Part shown: positions 40,819 through 50,463 of the stretch, in pieces
Layout: every line of letters starts with the position of its first letter
Position numbering within the stretch: the stretch's first letter is position 1
DNA from: Macrostomum hystrix
Taxonomy: Eukaryota > Platyhelminthes > Macrostomidae
Direction of reading: 5' to 3'
Assembly (NCBI GenBank): GCA_950097015.1
Contig: CATNEN010000037.1
Span: 3,315,501 to 3,379,500, forward strand
DNA length: 64,000 nucleotides
Notes under the pieces: model-generated
The model's database searches: none
Seen by the model: the letters and a program-made list of their open reading frames with translations, nothing else
Told to the model about the DNA's origin: nothing
Translations under genes and position numbers: made by a program

Positions 40819-41786
40819 TTACAGTGGGTAGTAATGGGTCACCCAGTACAGAAAGTTGCCGAAATGATGCTCATTTGGGTAGAGCCGGCGCCACAGGAAC
40901 TCCTGCAGGTGCGACTCGAAGAGCCCATCGCTGGTACCATGCCCCTGACGCAGCTTGGCCTTGCAGTGTGCCCAGCTGCCCTCGATTGTGTTGGTGTGCA
41001 CTGTCAGGTCCTGTGGGTCCACGAAATTGAGTCGATGGTTGACACTCTCATGGTTGAAGCCCATGGCAGCATGGCCGTTGTACGACTGCCATCCGTCAGT
41101 GATGACTTGGGAACTGGGCAGGATGTACTGCTGCAGAATAGGCAGCAGTGTTTCGGCACGTCGATTCTCAACCACCACCATCATGCATTTGTTACTGCCA
41201 CGCTCTACCATTCCAAGCACCCAGTGGCCCTCACGATAGTTGCCGACATGGTACGGTGGAAGAATTTGCTCTCGTCCACCTCCACTTCAATGTTCGGGCC
41301 ACCAAGCTGCATTGGGTGGTCAATGAGTACCTGGGCACACACATCGCGGCAGAAGTTGGCCCAGTCAACACTGGTATGCGGCTGCTGGATGTCACACTGC
41401 AGCATGATGTCCTTCAGTGGTGTCTTCAGTGCCCACCAGTACACAAAGTCCACCAGTTGGTTAAGCGCTAGGTGGCTTCTCTCAAAAAAGGAGCCCTTCC
41501 TTATGGACTCCTGGCCGTGACACTCCTTGCAAGCCCAAGCCCAGCCATCCACATACCAGTCACCCTGACGACGCTGTAGGCGCATTTGAGGTGCAGCAGG
41601 GCAATGGCACCGACGCTCGTTTGACAGCAGCCAGTATTTGGCCAGCCAGCGCATCAGAGACAGTGTGTCAGTGGTCAAAAGAGCCAAGTCCCGCATCCTT
41701 ATGAGCGGCAGGTCGCATAGTTCCGCAGTAGGTCTTATCTCAGCTGGTGGGATGATAGTAGTGGGAGCAGCTGGACGACCCGCCAT
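40819..41786 (-). pseudogene. Merlin-type (IS1016/ISXO2-like) DDE transposase, frameshifted
   Basis: The first part (41786 down to 41205) starts MAGRPAAPTT. It has a zinc-ribbon-like segment (CHCP, later CKEC), the family helix SIRKGSFFERSHLALNQLVD, and the first catalytic Asp in VEVDESKF. The second part (41239 down to 40819) continues in another frame from HVGNYREGHWVLGMVERG. It carries the second Asp in VITDGWQSYNG and the Glu in HTNTIEGSWAHCK, then stops after VTHYYPL. Together these give the D-D-E triad and usual length of about 320 residues for Merlin. A single frame change at about 41240-41260 breaks the gene. Otherwise the reading is clean, suggesting recent loss or a one-base assembly error. 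Terminal inverted repeats were not located. Confidence 0.88.
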
Positions 41787-41829
41787 GTGGATGTGCAGTG
41801 TGGCTGAAAAAAATGAAAAAATAATTTAA

Positions 41830-44100
41830 TGAACGAAAATGCAGGATAGCCTTAAGACTTTCCCTTGTCAAAAGCGTTTGTGTTCAAGACGTCGTTGTTC
41901 TTTTATATGGCAATATATAACTAAAATAAGCATTAGGAAACATAATTTCTATTATAATTCAGCTATATCTACTTACTTTGTGGCTTTTATAAGTGTCTCA
42001 CAAAACTTAACTCATCGGATCTACGTCAGACCTCTTGACCTAAATTCGTCAGTAAAAAATTAGTGGTAGCATATTCAGTGCTAAATCCTCTTGCAAACAA
42101 AATATATATTTATGTGCTTTCATAAAACTATAGGCACACTACATACTATCTCTATTCAACTACAGAAAAACTAAAATGTAAAAAACAGATTTTTTTGAGT
42201 AAGCAGTTTGACTCATCGGATCTACATCGGGGAAATGTAAAATTCTCAGGATGTGTATTCTGTAAAACCGCAAATGCTATATCATATTATGAAGGGTACA
42301 TAGATGTCTCTAATGACATATGGCACTTTATTCTAGCCCCAATGGATTCCTTAATATTTGCATTTAATAGCAGTTTTACTCATAGGATCTACAGCCCTCA
42401 AAAGCGTAAATCCGATGAGTGATGAATGAAGAATTTGAATGAAGAATGATGAATTTGTCAATGAAGTGTTAAAAACTGCTTTAAACCACGTTTTACTGTA
42501 GCTTATATAATATACTGCAGTAATCGATGAAAAACAATCAAAATTGGCAAAAAAAACACTTTGGACACTAAAAGTGGCAACTCTGTGAGAACCACCCGCT
42601 TATGAATGATTAGAAAAGTGGGCCAAGAGCCATGTTTTGGCATAGGACTAGGGAATTCCTAGGGACTCAGTAAGGGTTTCAAAAATATGGTTGATCATTG
42701 ATGTGGTTGACAGTCATTTTGTCTGCCACCATTTTATCTGCCTAATATGATATAGTCATTTTGTCTGCTATGAATATAAAGTATTCACAAGTGAATATTT
42801 CCCAATAGGGCCTAATCTTAAATGTCTTCCATTGTTGAAAAGTGTTGAAAAGACCCATATATTTTTTAATTCTCACAAAGTGTAAATGCAAGCACACAAA
42901 ATGTAAATCCAAATGTAATTTAAATATAAAAGGCACAAAGTATTTCAAGCACAGCTTGACAAACCATGACAACTTGATTCGTGCACCCCCGATAAGAGCA
43001 AGGTGGATGTCAGGTAAAACTAGTGTGACAATTTTCTCATAAAATTCCAGCATTTTCCGAAACATTTCCAACACTTTCAGCGGCGAAACAAACCTATTTA
43101 CCTAGCACGAAAGCAGACATTGTTTTTAAACATGGAACCATGACTCCACGGGAGCATTGGAAAAGTGCTGTCCCGCCTGCAACATTCCTTGGGTTACGCA
43201 GACGCTCCAAAGTGGAAAAAGTGGCAGCCACAAATTCTGAACCCAAATAAGCGCTGTTTCAGGCTAGCAGAGGATTTAGCGCACTATCATCCATTTCATA
43301 CGCATTAGACGGAGCAAAGTGTTCAAACACGATTGAAAACGGCGACCTTTTGCGTAGAGTTGACTCGTCTGGCTGAAATTACGCTTCTCCAGGAAATTTA
43401 GCTTCGAGTCGCTTGCTGATCTCTTCTTCTGAAGCTATGTCGTCAATCATTTCCTTGTGGTCTATGGGCAGTGTGTTGATGCGTTGATGTAGTGACATGT
43501 ATGCTTCGTCAATAGCCAATGACGACGTGCGTGAACCGAATGTGATGCACATAAGGTGCCACATCTCTTGAGCATTGCGAATGCAACGGGCCATTATGAG
43601 CAGCACGCAAGCACAACAAGAAGGCACTGCGCTGAGCCTTATTAGCTATGGATATCGTGCTTGCAACATGATGTAGGAAGTGCGCAGAGCATATAAAAAT
43701 AATCGGCGATGAGGGATGTGGCGTTGGTTCTGTCCTGAACCTCTGGCTCATTCAGATACCTGAAAATTATTATGTGATTATGGAAGATATACATGTACTC
43801 GTAGCTAAAAAATTATGAACAACAGAGACCTATACATTACAAATAGACAAACATATGTAAGGCTGTCAACAGCTAACTGTTCAGTCCATAAAATCGAGAG
43901 ACCGCGGCACCAATCTAAACTTATACCCCACATAATGATGGTCTCCACTTTACAGCTTGTTTGAACTGAGTTTGCAAAGTACATAGGCCTACATCAGAAC
44001 CTTCCTTAAAGACAACTCGCTTCCTTTGAAAAGAGATTCAAACTCTTGAACGTCGGGACGTTTGATGTCCAAAGCCCTGAAATGACGGATTAAAGAAATT
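41830..44100. other. AT-rich region with a repeated ACTCATMGGATCTAC motif and weak frames
   Basis: ACTCATCGGATCTAC occurs at about 42010 and 42211, ACTCATAGGATCTAC at about 42379, and the inverted TCCGATGAGT at 42411. Spacing is roughly 200 then 170 bp. Otherwise AT-rich. A minus frame at 43379-43627 (containing AIDEAYMSLHQRINTLP and ending KFPGEA) is codon-like but unrecognised. It may be a mobile-element remnant. Confidence 0.45.
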
Positions 44101-44108
44101 TAACATGT

Positions 44109-44462
44109 CTATTGACTTGCCAATTGACATCGAGGCCTATTGCAGAGTGCAGAATTCCGTATATCAGTACCCAGCTGAAATCGATGACAATAACTTGTGG
44201 GCCTTTCTGGCCGGCTTCCCAAATGCCTGTATCGTTGTGCCTCGCAAAATCCAAGTGTAGAGTCAAGCCAGAAGGTAATGTCTTCCGTCCGCATCTTCTG
44301 CAAAATGGCCTTGGAAATCAGAACGGCGACAACTCTGTCCATCAACACAACAGCGCTGCAGCGCAACGTCTCGTGCTCAATGTATTTTGACCGGCGCACG
44401 AGGCCACCCATGATGTCAATGTGAATTGGTGTAAGCCAATCACGACGGAGTACATTTTGCAA
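44109..44462 (-). pseudogene. Possible retroelement fragment, minus strand
   Basis: A minus-strand frame of about 117 codons includes HIDIMGGLVRRSKYIEHETL and ITFWLDSTLGF. The second piece weakly recalls the FWxDST block of retroelement RNase H domains (Pao/DIRS types). No other RNase H or reverse transcriptase block is visible, and it lacks a convincing start. It lies just left of the hAT fragment and could be part of a composite insertion. The assignment is tentative. Confidence 0.22.
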
Positions 44463-44494
44463 AGTCTACCACATAGTCCGAGCCTGAAATGAGG

Positions 44495-45451
44495 TCATTT
44501 AAACAGTGAGGTAAATTCCACATAGTCCACCGCATAATAAGGTTTCTTAAACCCAGGTCGGTCGGCAGTCTCTAGCACACCATGATCGTCTCGGTGTCCC
44601 CTGAGAGCAGAGCCACTCCTTCCACAGACTAGGATGGCACGCACAATGGAGCTGAGGATATGCCTGTTCTTTGCAATCTGCTCCTGCCTCTGTGTTGCCA
44701 ATCGACTGTCAATGTGCTGTTCTGGCACCATTCGCTTGAACTCCTGTGCTCTCAGTACATTGTCTTTGTGGTAGTTGGTATGCTCGTGAGCGCAGAGATA
44801 GCCATCTGCTCCCAAGAGTCTTGCGTACTTTTGCAACGGCTCATGAACTAGTCTTCCCAATTGGTGACCTTGTTGCCCTTGCTGAGTACCAAATAGCACA
44901 CAAACTTTGCAGAACAAGCCACTCTTTACATGTGAGTATGCTAACCAGGGTTTGTCGGCTAGATGACTGTGCCTCAGGAATCTCTTTTCTATTTTGCCCT
45001 TTGTCTTTCGCTCTTCAAATGGCATTGGGTAGGAACTGGGGGGCTCCCACGTTTGCGTCAGGAAGGCTATCTTAGTGGCACTGTCAGCAGCAGGATCGAA
45101 TAGACCTATGTCAAAGTCAGACAACTTGCTCACTTGTACTTCATTGGCTTCTCTGGTATCTCCATTGAACTCGGCATCGCATTCAGAGGTGCCGGCTTCA
45201 GCTTCGTCTGAATTACGAGTACAAGTTGTAGCAAATTGTTCCGAAACAGCAACAGCAGAAGAACTAGGTCTCTCAGCAGTGGCAGCAGCAGCAGGAGCAG
45301 CAGAAGAAGAAATGAATCGGATCTCAGCAGCAGTAGAAGCAGCAGATAACTTTGCAGCAGCAGTGGCAGGACCAGGTGGTGTAACAAAAAAGTGCGTTAG
45401 CAATTTTTGTCGCTTTGCGTCACGCTCTAATGGAGAAGATGCTCGCTTCAT
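44495..45451 (-). pseudogene. ZMYM1-type hAT transposase, N-terminal half
   Basis: Starting at the ATG at 45451 (MKRASSPLERDAKRQK) it reads 318 codons to a stop at 44495. An upstream extension to 45694 is open but lacks family character. Order: basic start; Ala/Ser-rich linker encoded by AGC runs; acidic segment ending FDIGLFDPAADSATKIAFL; TTF-type zinc finger with RFLRHSHLADKPWLAY and FCKVCVLFG and a later HTNYHKDNV; then the IAKNRHILSSIVRAI helix and ALRGHRDD. These are the usual N-terminal blocks of ZMYM1/P52rIPK-like hAT proteins. The catalytic core and C-terminal dimerisation domain are absent. After HRDD the sequence runs into a 50-bp direct repeat (YYAVDYVEFTSLF) and stops. A GTGTGC just after DDH might be a donor, so an intron is an alternative to truncation. 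Confidence 0.78.
44498..44550. repeat. Left copy of a direct repeat flanking the hAT fragment
   Basis: TTTAAACAGTGAGGTAAATT and the following TCCACATAGTCCACCGCATA match TTTAAACAGTGTGGTAAATT and TCCGCATAGTTCACCGCATA at 46259-46310 with few differences. The copies are in the same orientation, 1.76 kb apart. The left copy overlaps the 3' end of the hAT frame. Confidence 0.85.
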
Positions 45452-45731
45452 TCTTCGTGATTGTGCATCATATGTTAAGACTTGCCAAATGGATTTTACG
45501 GACTTCAAGTTCAATTGGTGTTGAGTGTAGACAGATAGCCGGGACTGGCTCAAACTATTTGTCCTTTGTAGCAGGCTGTTAAGCTTTCGCTGGTTTTCGC
45601 AAGACGCATTGACGCAATGTACATTGCTCTCAAGTCTGAACCCCAAAATGGGGGAGGAAAAGCCTTTCAACCCCTTTTCATTCCATTCCCCCACCCCAAG
45701 TCTCTCTCAGAGTCTCAGTGTCTCTCTCACC

Positions 45732-45980
45732 CACAGACCAAGAAATATAACTAGACTGCGCATGAGGGTAAAAAAAGTTGTGCCTTTTTCCTAGTAGGAA
45801 AAGTGGCACCCCAGCGCCCACTCCCCCACGATCGATAATTGTGCCCGGGCCTTTCTTCTTACCCTCAGCCAACTCAGCTTGTCGGGGTCTCTTTTTTTTC
45901 CACTGTCATTTGGTCAAAAACAAGCCCAAGCAAGAAATGCGGGATGCGCAGTCTAGTTATATTTCTTTTCTTGGTCTGTG
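45732..45980. mobile_element. 250-bp inverted-repeat (MITE-like) element
   Basis: CACAGACCAAGAAATATAAC then TAGACTGCGCAT at 45732-45763 is the reverse complement of 45944-45980 apart from a five-base insertion (TTTTC). Just inside, GAGGGTAA on the left pairs with TTACCCTC about 30 bases further right than expected. The element sits in the presumed 5' leader of the hAT fragment. It has no coding capacity. No clear target duplication was seen. Confidence 0.7.
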
Positions 45981-46139
45981 CTCTCACCCTACTCTTACTA
46001 TCATAACTTAACTTAGCTTCTCTCTTGCCAATGGTTTGGCTAGAAATAAATAAAACCGAACCGACAATGTTCCATGGGATGCAATTCCATTCCAAGGAAA
46101 AGCAGACAGACCATAGAAGCAATGGAAATATAATGAAGA

Positions 46140-46258
46140 ACTTGGACTTTGTGGGTTGAGGAGCCCAAAATTAAAATATCTCCCTTCCATGCAAGTCCAG
46201 CCACGGCGAAAGTGGGGGGGGGCGGCCGCCCCCCCGCCCCCCCCTGGATCCGCCACTG
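46140..46258 (-). mobile_element. hAT-type terminal end CAGTGGCGGATCC
   Basis: Reading on the minus strand from 46258, the sequence starts CAGTGGCGGATCCAGG followed by a long G/C tract. This matches my recollection of a terminal inverted repeat common in animal hAT elements. It lies upstream of the minus-strand ZMYM1-type frame and is a likely 5' end of that element. The eight bases just outside, TTTAAACA, would be the expected target duplication length, and the same bases occur at 44498. However, the matching opposite terminus was not found there. Confidence 0.6.
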
Positions 46259-46360
46259 TTTAAACAGTGTGGTAAATTCCGCATAGTTCACCGCATAATA
46301 ATGTTTGTTAAACAGTGCAGTTTTTTAACATGTTATAAACAGTGCGGTAAAATGTCACTA
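46259..46360. repeat. Right copy of direct repeat with extra AAACAGTG units
   Basis: The right partner of 44498-44550. It is followed by two more partial copies of the leading motif, TTAAACAGTGCAG at about 46310 and ATAAACAGTGCGGTAAAA at about 46335. The motif is therefore locally iterated. Confidence 0.75.
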
Positions 46361-46453
46361 ACGTTCATTTGCACAGTGCTGCATTAATTCTGCACTTGTG
46401 ATTGTTCCTGCCATATAGGCGGCCCATGCAGACTGAAGCTGGACATAATGTTG

Positions 46454-47507
46454 TCATATCCTGGCTTGGTTGCTGCATGAAGCAGGCAATTGTGCCATCT
46501 GGCGAATTTGCAGCTCCAAAATTTGGGCCTGCTCTGCCAGCACACCAATCAATGTAAAGCTGGTTAAGGTTTCCTTCACTTTCTTCTTTGCCTCAGACTT
46601 GCACATTGTGGCACAGCAAAAACACAATCCAGTCAATTTCCTTCTCAAGACACTTCCTCCTATGTGCATAATCAGCAGCAGATTGACTAGCCAGCTGAGT
46701 TAATTGGCTACTTCCCTTCACTGTGCAGCTTAAAGCATGCCTCCCGGTGGTAGAGAGATGACTCACGCTTGTTGAAGGACTCTTTGGCCTTCTTCCAGTT
46801 GTTGAACCCATTCTGTATAAAGGCATGGTCTTTGCTCTTGCTCATGGTTAATTTTTTTGCTGCTCCTTTTGTCTGCAAATGTGACAGAACACTTCCAGTT
46901 GTCATGCATACACTAAGCCAGCTATTCTGACTGTACTATTCTATGCTGACTGCGCAAGAGCAGCCACCTTGAATACAAGCCCCTTTTTCAGAGTGTCCAT
47001 GTCACGTGGCTGGTGTGGCTCATCCAATGTGCAGCATAGAAAGTAGCAGGACAAGCCAGGGTGAGATGCAACTGAACCTGATAAATGAGAAAAAGGAGTA
47101 CCACTGCTACACACTGACATTATGATATAGCCAAAGAAAATGAAGACTAAGAAGTGTAGTGAATCCACAGTTCTTTATCTTCCTTACCAAAATTCTCTGA
47201 AAGCTTTTTAGTAGCAGTAGAAGAAGCACCTGCAGTTGTTTGCTGTTCAGTTGGTTGCACTTGCTCTTGCAGTTAAGTAGGCATGGCAGTAATGGGTTTT
47301 AGCAAACAGTGAAGGTACATCAGCACCTAGAGGTTCAGCAGGCAGTGTAGGTACATAAGCACCTAGAGGTTCAGCAGGCAGTGTAGGTACATAAGCACCT
47401 AGAGGTTCAGCAGGCAGTGTAGGTACATCAGCACCTAGAGGTTCAGCAGGCAATGCAGGTACATCAGCACCTAGAGGTTTAGCAGGCACATTAGCACATG
47501 GGGTCAA
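46454..47507 (-). pseudogene. Second, decayed ZMYM1-type hAT transposase
   Basis: Pieces of one protein lie in order on the minus strand in shifting frames. From 47507 there is a Pro/Leu/Ala tandem peptide. At about 47050 comes CTLDEPHQPRDMDTLKKG, the usual motif before the zinc finger. At about 46850 comes KDHAFIQNGFNNWKKAKESF then NKRESSLYHREACFKLHSEG, the zinc-finger helix and H-E-S-H block. At about 46700 comes LTQLASQSAADYAHRRKCLE. The line-up matches ZMYM1-like hAT N-termini and is distinct from the copy at 44495-45451. Several frame changes and lost segments show it is dead. Introns could explain some of the breaks. Confidence 0.62.
47302..47498. repeat. 36-bp in-frame minisatellite, about 5.5 copies
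   Basis: Units start AGGTTCAGCAGGCAGTG and end TACATCAGCACCTAG, at 47331, 47367, 47403, 47439 and 47475, with a partial copy before. On the minus strand the 12-codon unit encodes PLGADVPTLPAE (or GAYVP). It sits at the N-terminal side of the decayed hAT. Confidence 0.92.
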
Positions 47508-48086
47508 GGATGTAGGTGCCTGCAGTTCATTTAAATTGGATTTTGTCTTTCAAAAAGTTTTGTATATCTCTATTAGATAGATAGACACACAGGAGCTAAT
47601 GAGTTCTCTTATGCACATGCACATGTGAAACATACTGGAGGGGCAGGCAGCTGTGGCCTAGGAGCTGAGCCCCAGCGCCTGCAAGTCAGCCAAAAAATGG
47701 TTTTACATCTCTATTGATCTTTTGCATTGTTTCTGATTGCTATTGTATGAGAAAAACACACTCATATTATAATATAAATAAGAATATCAGAGCTATATTA
47801 ATTATTAAATTATATGCCTCCTCATCGCTATTATCATTTCAGAACTTAAAAAAATTCTGATGCTTTGATTATTAAGTTATAAATATAGCTAATCGAAGAG
47901 ATAATATTTTGTAATATATTTTAATATTTAGAATTAGCTAGAACTAATTCTTAAATACTTTAGTTCACTTGCCCATGATAGTTTAAATCAATTTTGCCAT
48001 AATTTCAGATGTATCAATTTTTTTTCTTACAACTTCCTTACATTACATTCCACAATGCTACTTCAGCTGACAGTTAAGGCTCAATA
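47508..48086. other. AT-rich upstream region of YJU2, nothing recognised
   Basis: No supported gene. The last 100 bases before the YJU2 ATG are T-rich (TTTTTTTTCTTACAACTTCC). They include CAG and AG sites that could serve as a trans-splice or leader-exon acceptor; this is unproven. Confidence 0.4.
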
Positions 48087-49738
48087 ATGACAGAGCGCAA
48101 GGTGATAAATAAGTACTATCCGCCGGATTATGATCCGTCCCGGATACCTAAACTGCCGCGCGACAAGAATAAGAATCGCAAGAACAAAACGTTCAGCATT
48201 CGCACCATGGCGCCATGCAATATGCGCTGCGCCTCCTGCGGCGAGTACATCTACAAGGCTAGAAAGTTCAATTCTAGGATGGAGATTGCCGAGGGCGAGA
48301 CCTACTTGGGCCTGAGAATCTACCGGTTTTATATCCGCTGCCCGGCCTGCTGCTCCGAGATCACCTGGAAGACGGACCTAGAGAATGGCGACTATACAAT
48401 CGAGCATGGGGCCAAGAGAAACTTTGAGGTTGGTTGAAAATTATATAAAACTTAAGAAATTTTGTCTCCAATTGTCTCAAATTATATCCAATTGAGGAAA
48501 TTTTGTCTCCCCAGAGAATCGACTCCAGTCTCCACTGAGAATCGACTCTAATCACCCCAGAGAGTCAACTCCAATCTCCCCAGAGAGTAAACTCCAATCT
48601 CCCCAGAGAATCGACTCCAGTCTCCACTGAGAATCGGCTCCAATCTCCCCAGAGAATCGACTCCAGTCTCCACCGAGAATCGACTCCGATCTCCACAGAG
48701 AATCGACTCCAATCTCCACTGAGAATCGACTCCAATCTCCACTGAGAATCGACTCCAATCTCCCCTGAGAATCGACTCCAATCTCCACAGAGAATCGACT
48801 CCAATCTCCACAGAGAATCGACTCCATTCTCCACAGAGAATCGACTCCAATCTCCACAGAGAATCGACTCCATTCTCCACAGAGAATCGACTCCAATCTC
48901 CACTGAGAATCGACTCCAATCTCCACAGAGAATCGACTCCAATCTCCCCTGAGAATCGACTCCAATCTCCACAGAGAATCGACTCCATTCTCCACAGAGA
49001 ATCGACTCCAATCTCCCCTGAGAATCGACGCCAGTCTCCACTGAGAATCGACTCCAATCTCCCCTGAGAATCGACTCCAATCTCCACAGAGAATCGACTC
49101 CAATCTCCACAGAGAATCGACTCCATTCTCCACAGAGAATCGACTCCAATCTCCCTGGAGAATCGAATCCAATCTCCACAGAGAATAGACTCCAATCTCC
49201 CTGGAGAATCGATTTTTAGTTGCATTTCCACCGCTTTTTGACTAGTTTTGCAATTGTCCCACAGGCCCTACGCACCGCGGAGATGCTCGAACGGAAACGC
49301 CTTGAAGCCGAGGAGGCCGAGGACGCCAAGGACCCGATGAAACAGCTGGAGAAGCGAACTAGCCAGTCTAAGCGCGAAATGGAAAGCCTGGAAGCTCTGC
49401 AGGACATGAAGGAATTGAACAAGCGCAACGCCGGCACGGAGCTGGTTGACACGGTCATCCGGGATGTGGAGTCGCGCCGGGCCGCCGAAGAGCAAGAGGT
49501 GGAAGATGAGGACACCAGGCTGGCTAGGGAGCTCATGCTAAGTGCTAAGAGGCCGAAACTCAGCGCCGGCCCGTCTGTCTCATCGTCGGCTTCGTCGAGC
49601 GGCGTCGCCGGTCCGTCGTCTGCTTCGTCGACATCCGGCGTTAAATCGACGCCTACAGCTTCGTCGTCGGCATCTGCGTCCTCGATTCGAGACCTATTGA
49701 AAGGCTCGGTGCGCGTGAAGCTAGGCAAGAAGAGCTGA
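48087..49738 (+). CDS. YJU2: YJU2 (CCDC94) splicing factor, two exons
   Basis: Exon 1 is 48087-48428 and exon 2 is 49265-49738. The join GAG|GTTGGT to CCCACAG|GCC is in phase 0 and gives 271 residues. YJU2 is a conserved spliceosome (Prp19-associated) factor that acts at step one of pre-mRNA splicing in the nucleus. The N-terminus [20 protein letters not shown] is the family signature. A zinc site is visible at C48, C51, C85 and C88 ([10 protein letters not shown] and [10 protein letters not shown]). The blocks [32 protein letters not shown] and [10 protein letters not shown] also match. The C-terminus is Ser-rich and ends in basic VRVKLGKKS, shorter than in vertebrates. The intron is dominated by a 23-bp minisatellite. 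Confidence 0.96.
48505..49212. repeat. 23-bp minisatellite inside the YJU2 intron
   Basis: About 31 copies of GAGAATCGACTCC followed by AATCTCCACA, with variants CCCCTGA and CCACTGA at the junction. The array occupies some 85 percent of the intron. The minus strand lacks stops in all three frames over more than 600 bases, giving three long spurious frames (WRLESIL type). GAAATTTTGTCTCC just before the array is itself duplicated (48456 and 48496). Confidence 0.95.
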
Positions 49739-50463
49739 AACTGGGCCTCCGATTTATCTGAATTAATTATTTACAACTATTTGCTTATTTGAAATGGACG
49801 CCCCTTTGACCTTTGTATCCTCAAGTCACTATTCACGCGTCCATTTTTAAGGTGTATAATTTTGGCTTGCTTCTGCTATACTTACTACTACTACTAGAAT
49901 GTTGGGCAATAGTAGGTACTGTCAGGCTGGAGTACATAAACTGTGATTGTCAATTGTTGATTGTGTGTAGACCTGTGTTTTTTGGAATTATGACAAGCAT
50001 TGCTCTCAAACTAACATAAAAAATTAATGAGACACTGAAGCCTGTGTTAATAGGCAATACTTATCATCGTACTTGCACAAATTGATAACCAAAAGTTTAC
50101 TTTTTACTTAATTTCAATTGCTATTTGAAATTGCCAATATGAAGCTTGTAATCCAATCGTTGGAGCTTCGGACTTTTAATCGAGACGTACGTCTGGGGTT
50201 CGAATCCGAGCCCCGAAGTAACATTAGATTTTTTACATTTGACTTCCTTCGCAAGCTCTTCGCTTCGCAATCTAATTTCACAAATGAGACCAATTAGCTG
50301 CTTCGTGAGGCCCAATTCATGTGCTTACAACTCGAACATATTTTCAGTTCAAAGTGGGAATGTACTCAAAAAAGTGTTATACGAGTATTGTCAATAATTA
50401 GTTTACAATCATGGCCTTAAATTTCTGACATTATTGACAAAATACGAGCTAGCTTTGGCTCAT
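49739..50463. other. Intergenic region between convergent YJU2 and GPCR genes
   Basis: Contains the YJU2 3' end and that of the minus-strand receptor. No AATAAA was found near the YJU2 stop. The only structured element is the tRNA-like piece at about 50140-50216. Confidence 0.5.
50140..50216 (+). repeat. tRNA-Lys-like fragment (SINE head or pseudogene)
   Basis: GCTTCGGACTTTTAATCGAG resembles a D-arm and anticodon region with a TTT anticodon. It is followed by GGGGTTCGAATCC, a good B box. The anticodon stem and acceptor ends do not pair properly, so a functional tRNA is unlikely. Confidence 0.35.

Noticed and set aside
40824-41520. Plus-strand frames up to 228 codons
   Set aside because: Antisense shadows of the Merlin transposase, which carries recognisable catalytic motifs on the minus strand.
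45075-45524. 149-codon plus-strand Ala/Ser-rich frame
   Set aside because: Antisense of the AGC-rich linker of the hAT transposase.
49216-49728. 170-codon minus-strand Ser-rich frame
   Set aside because: Antisense of YJU2 exon 2, which has clear family motifs on the plus strand.
50140-50216. Functional tRNA-Lys gene
   Set aside because: B box and a TTT-containing loop are present but the anticodon and acceptor stems do not pair.
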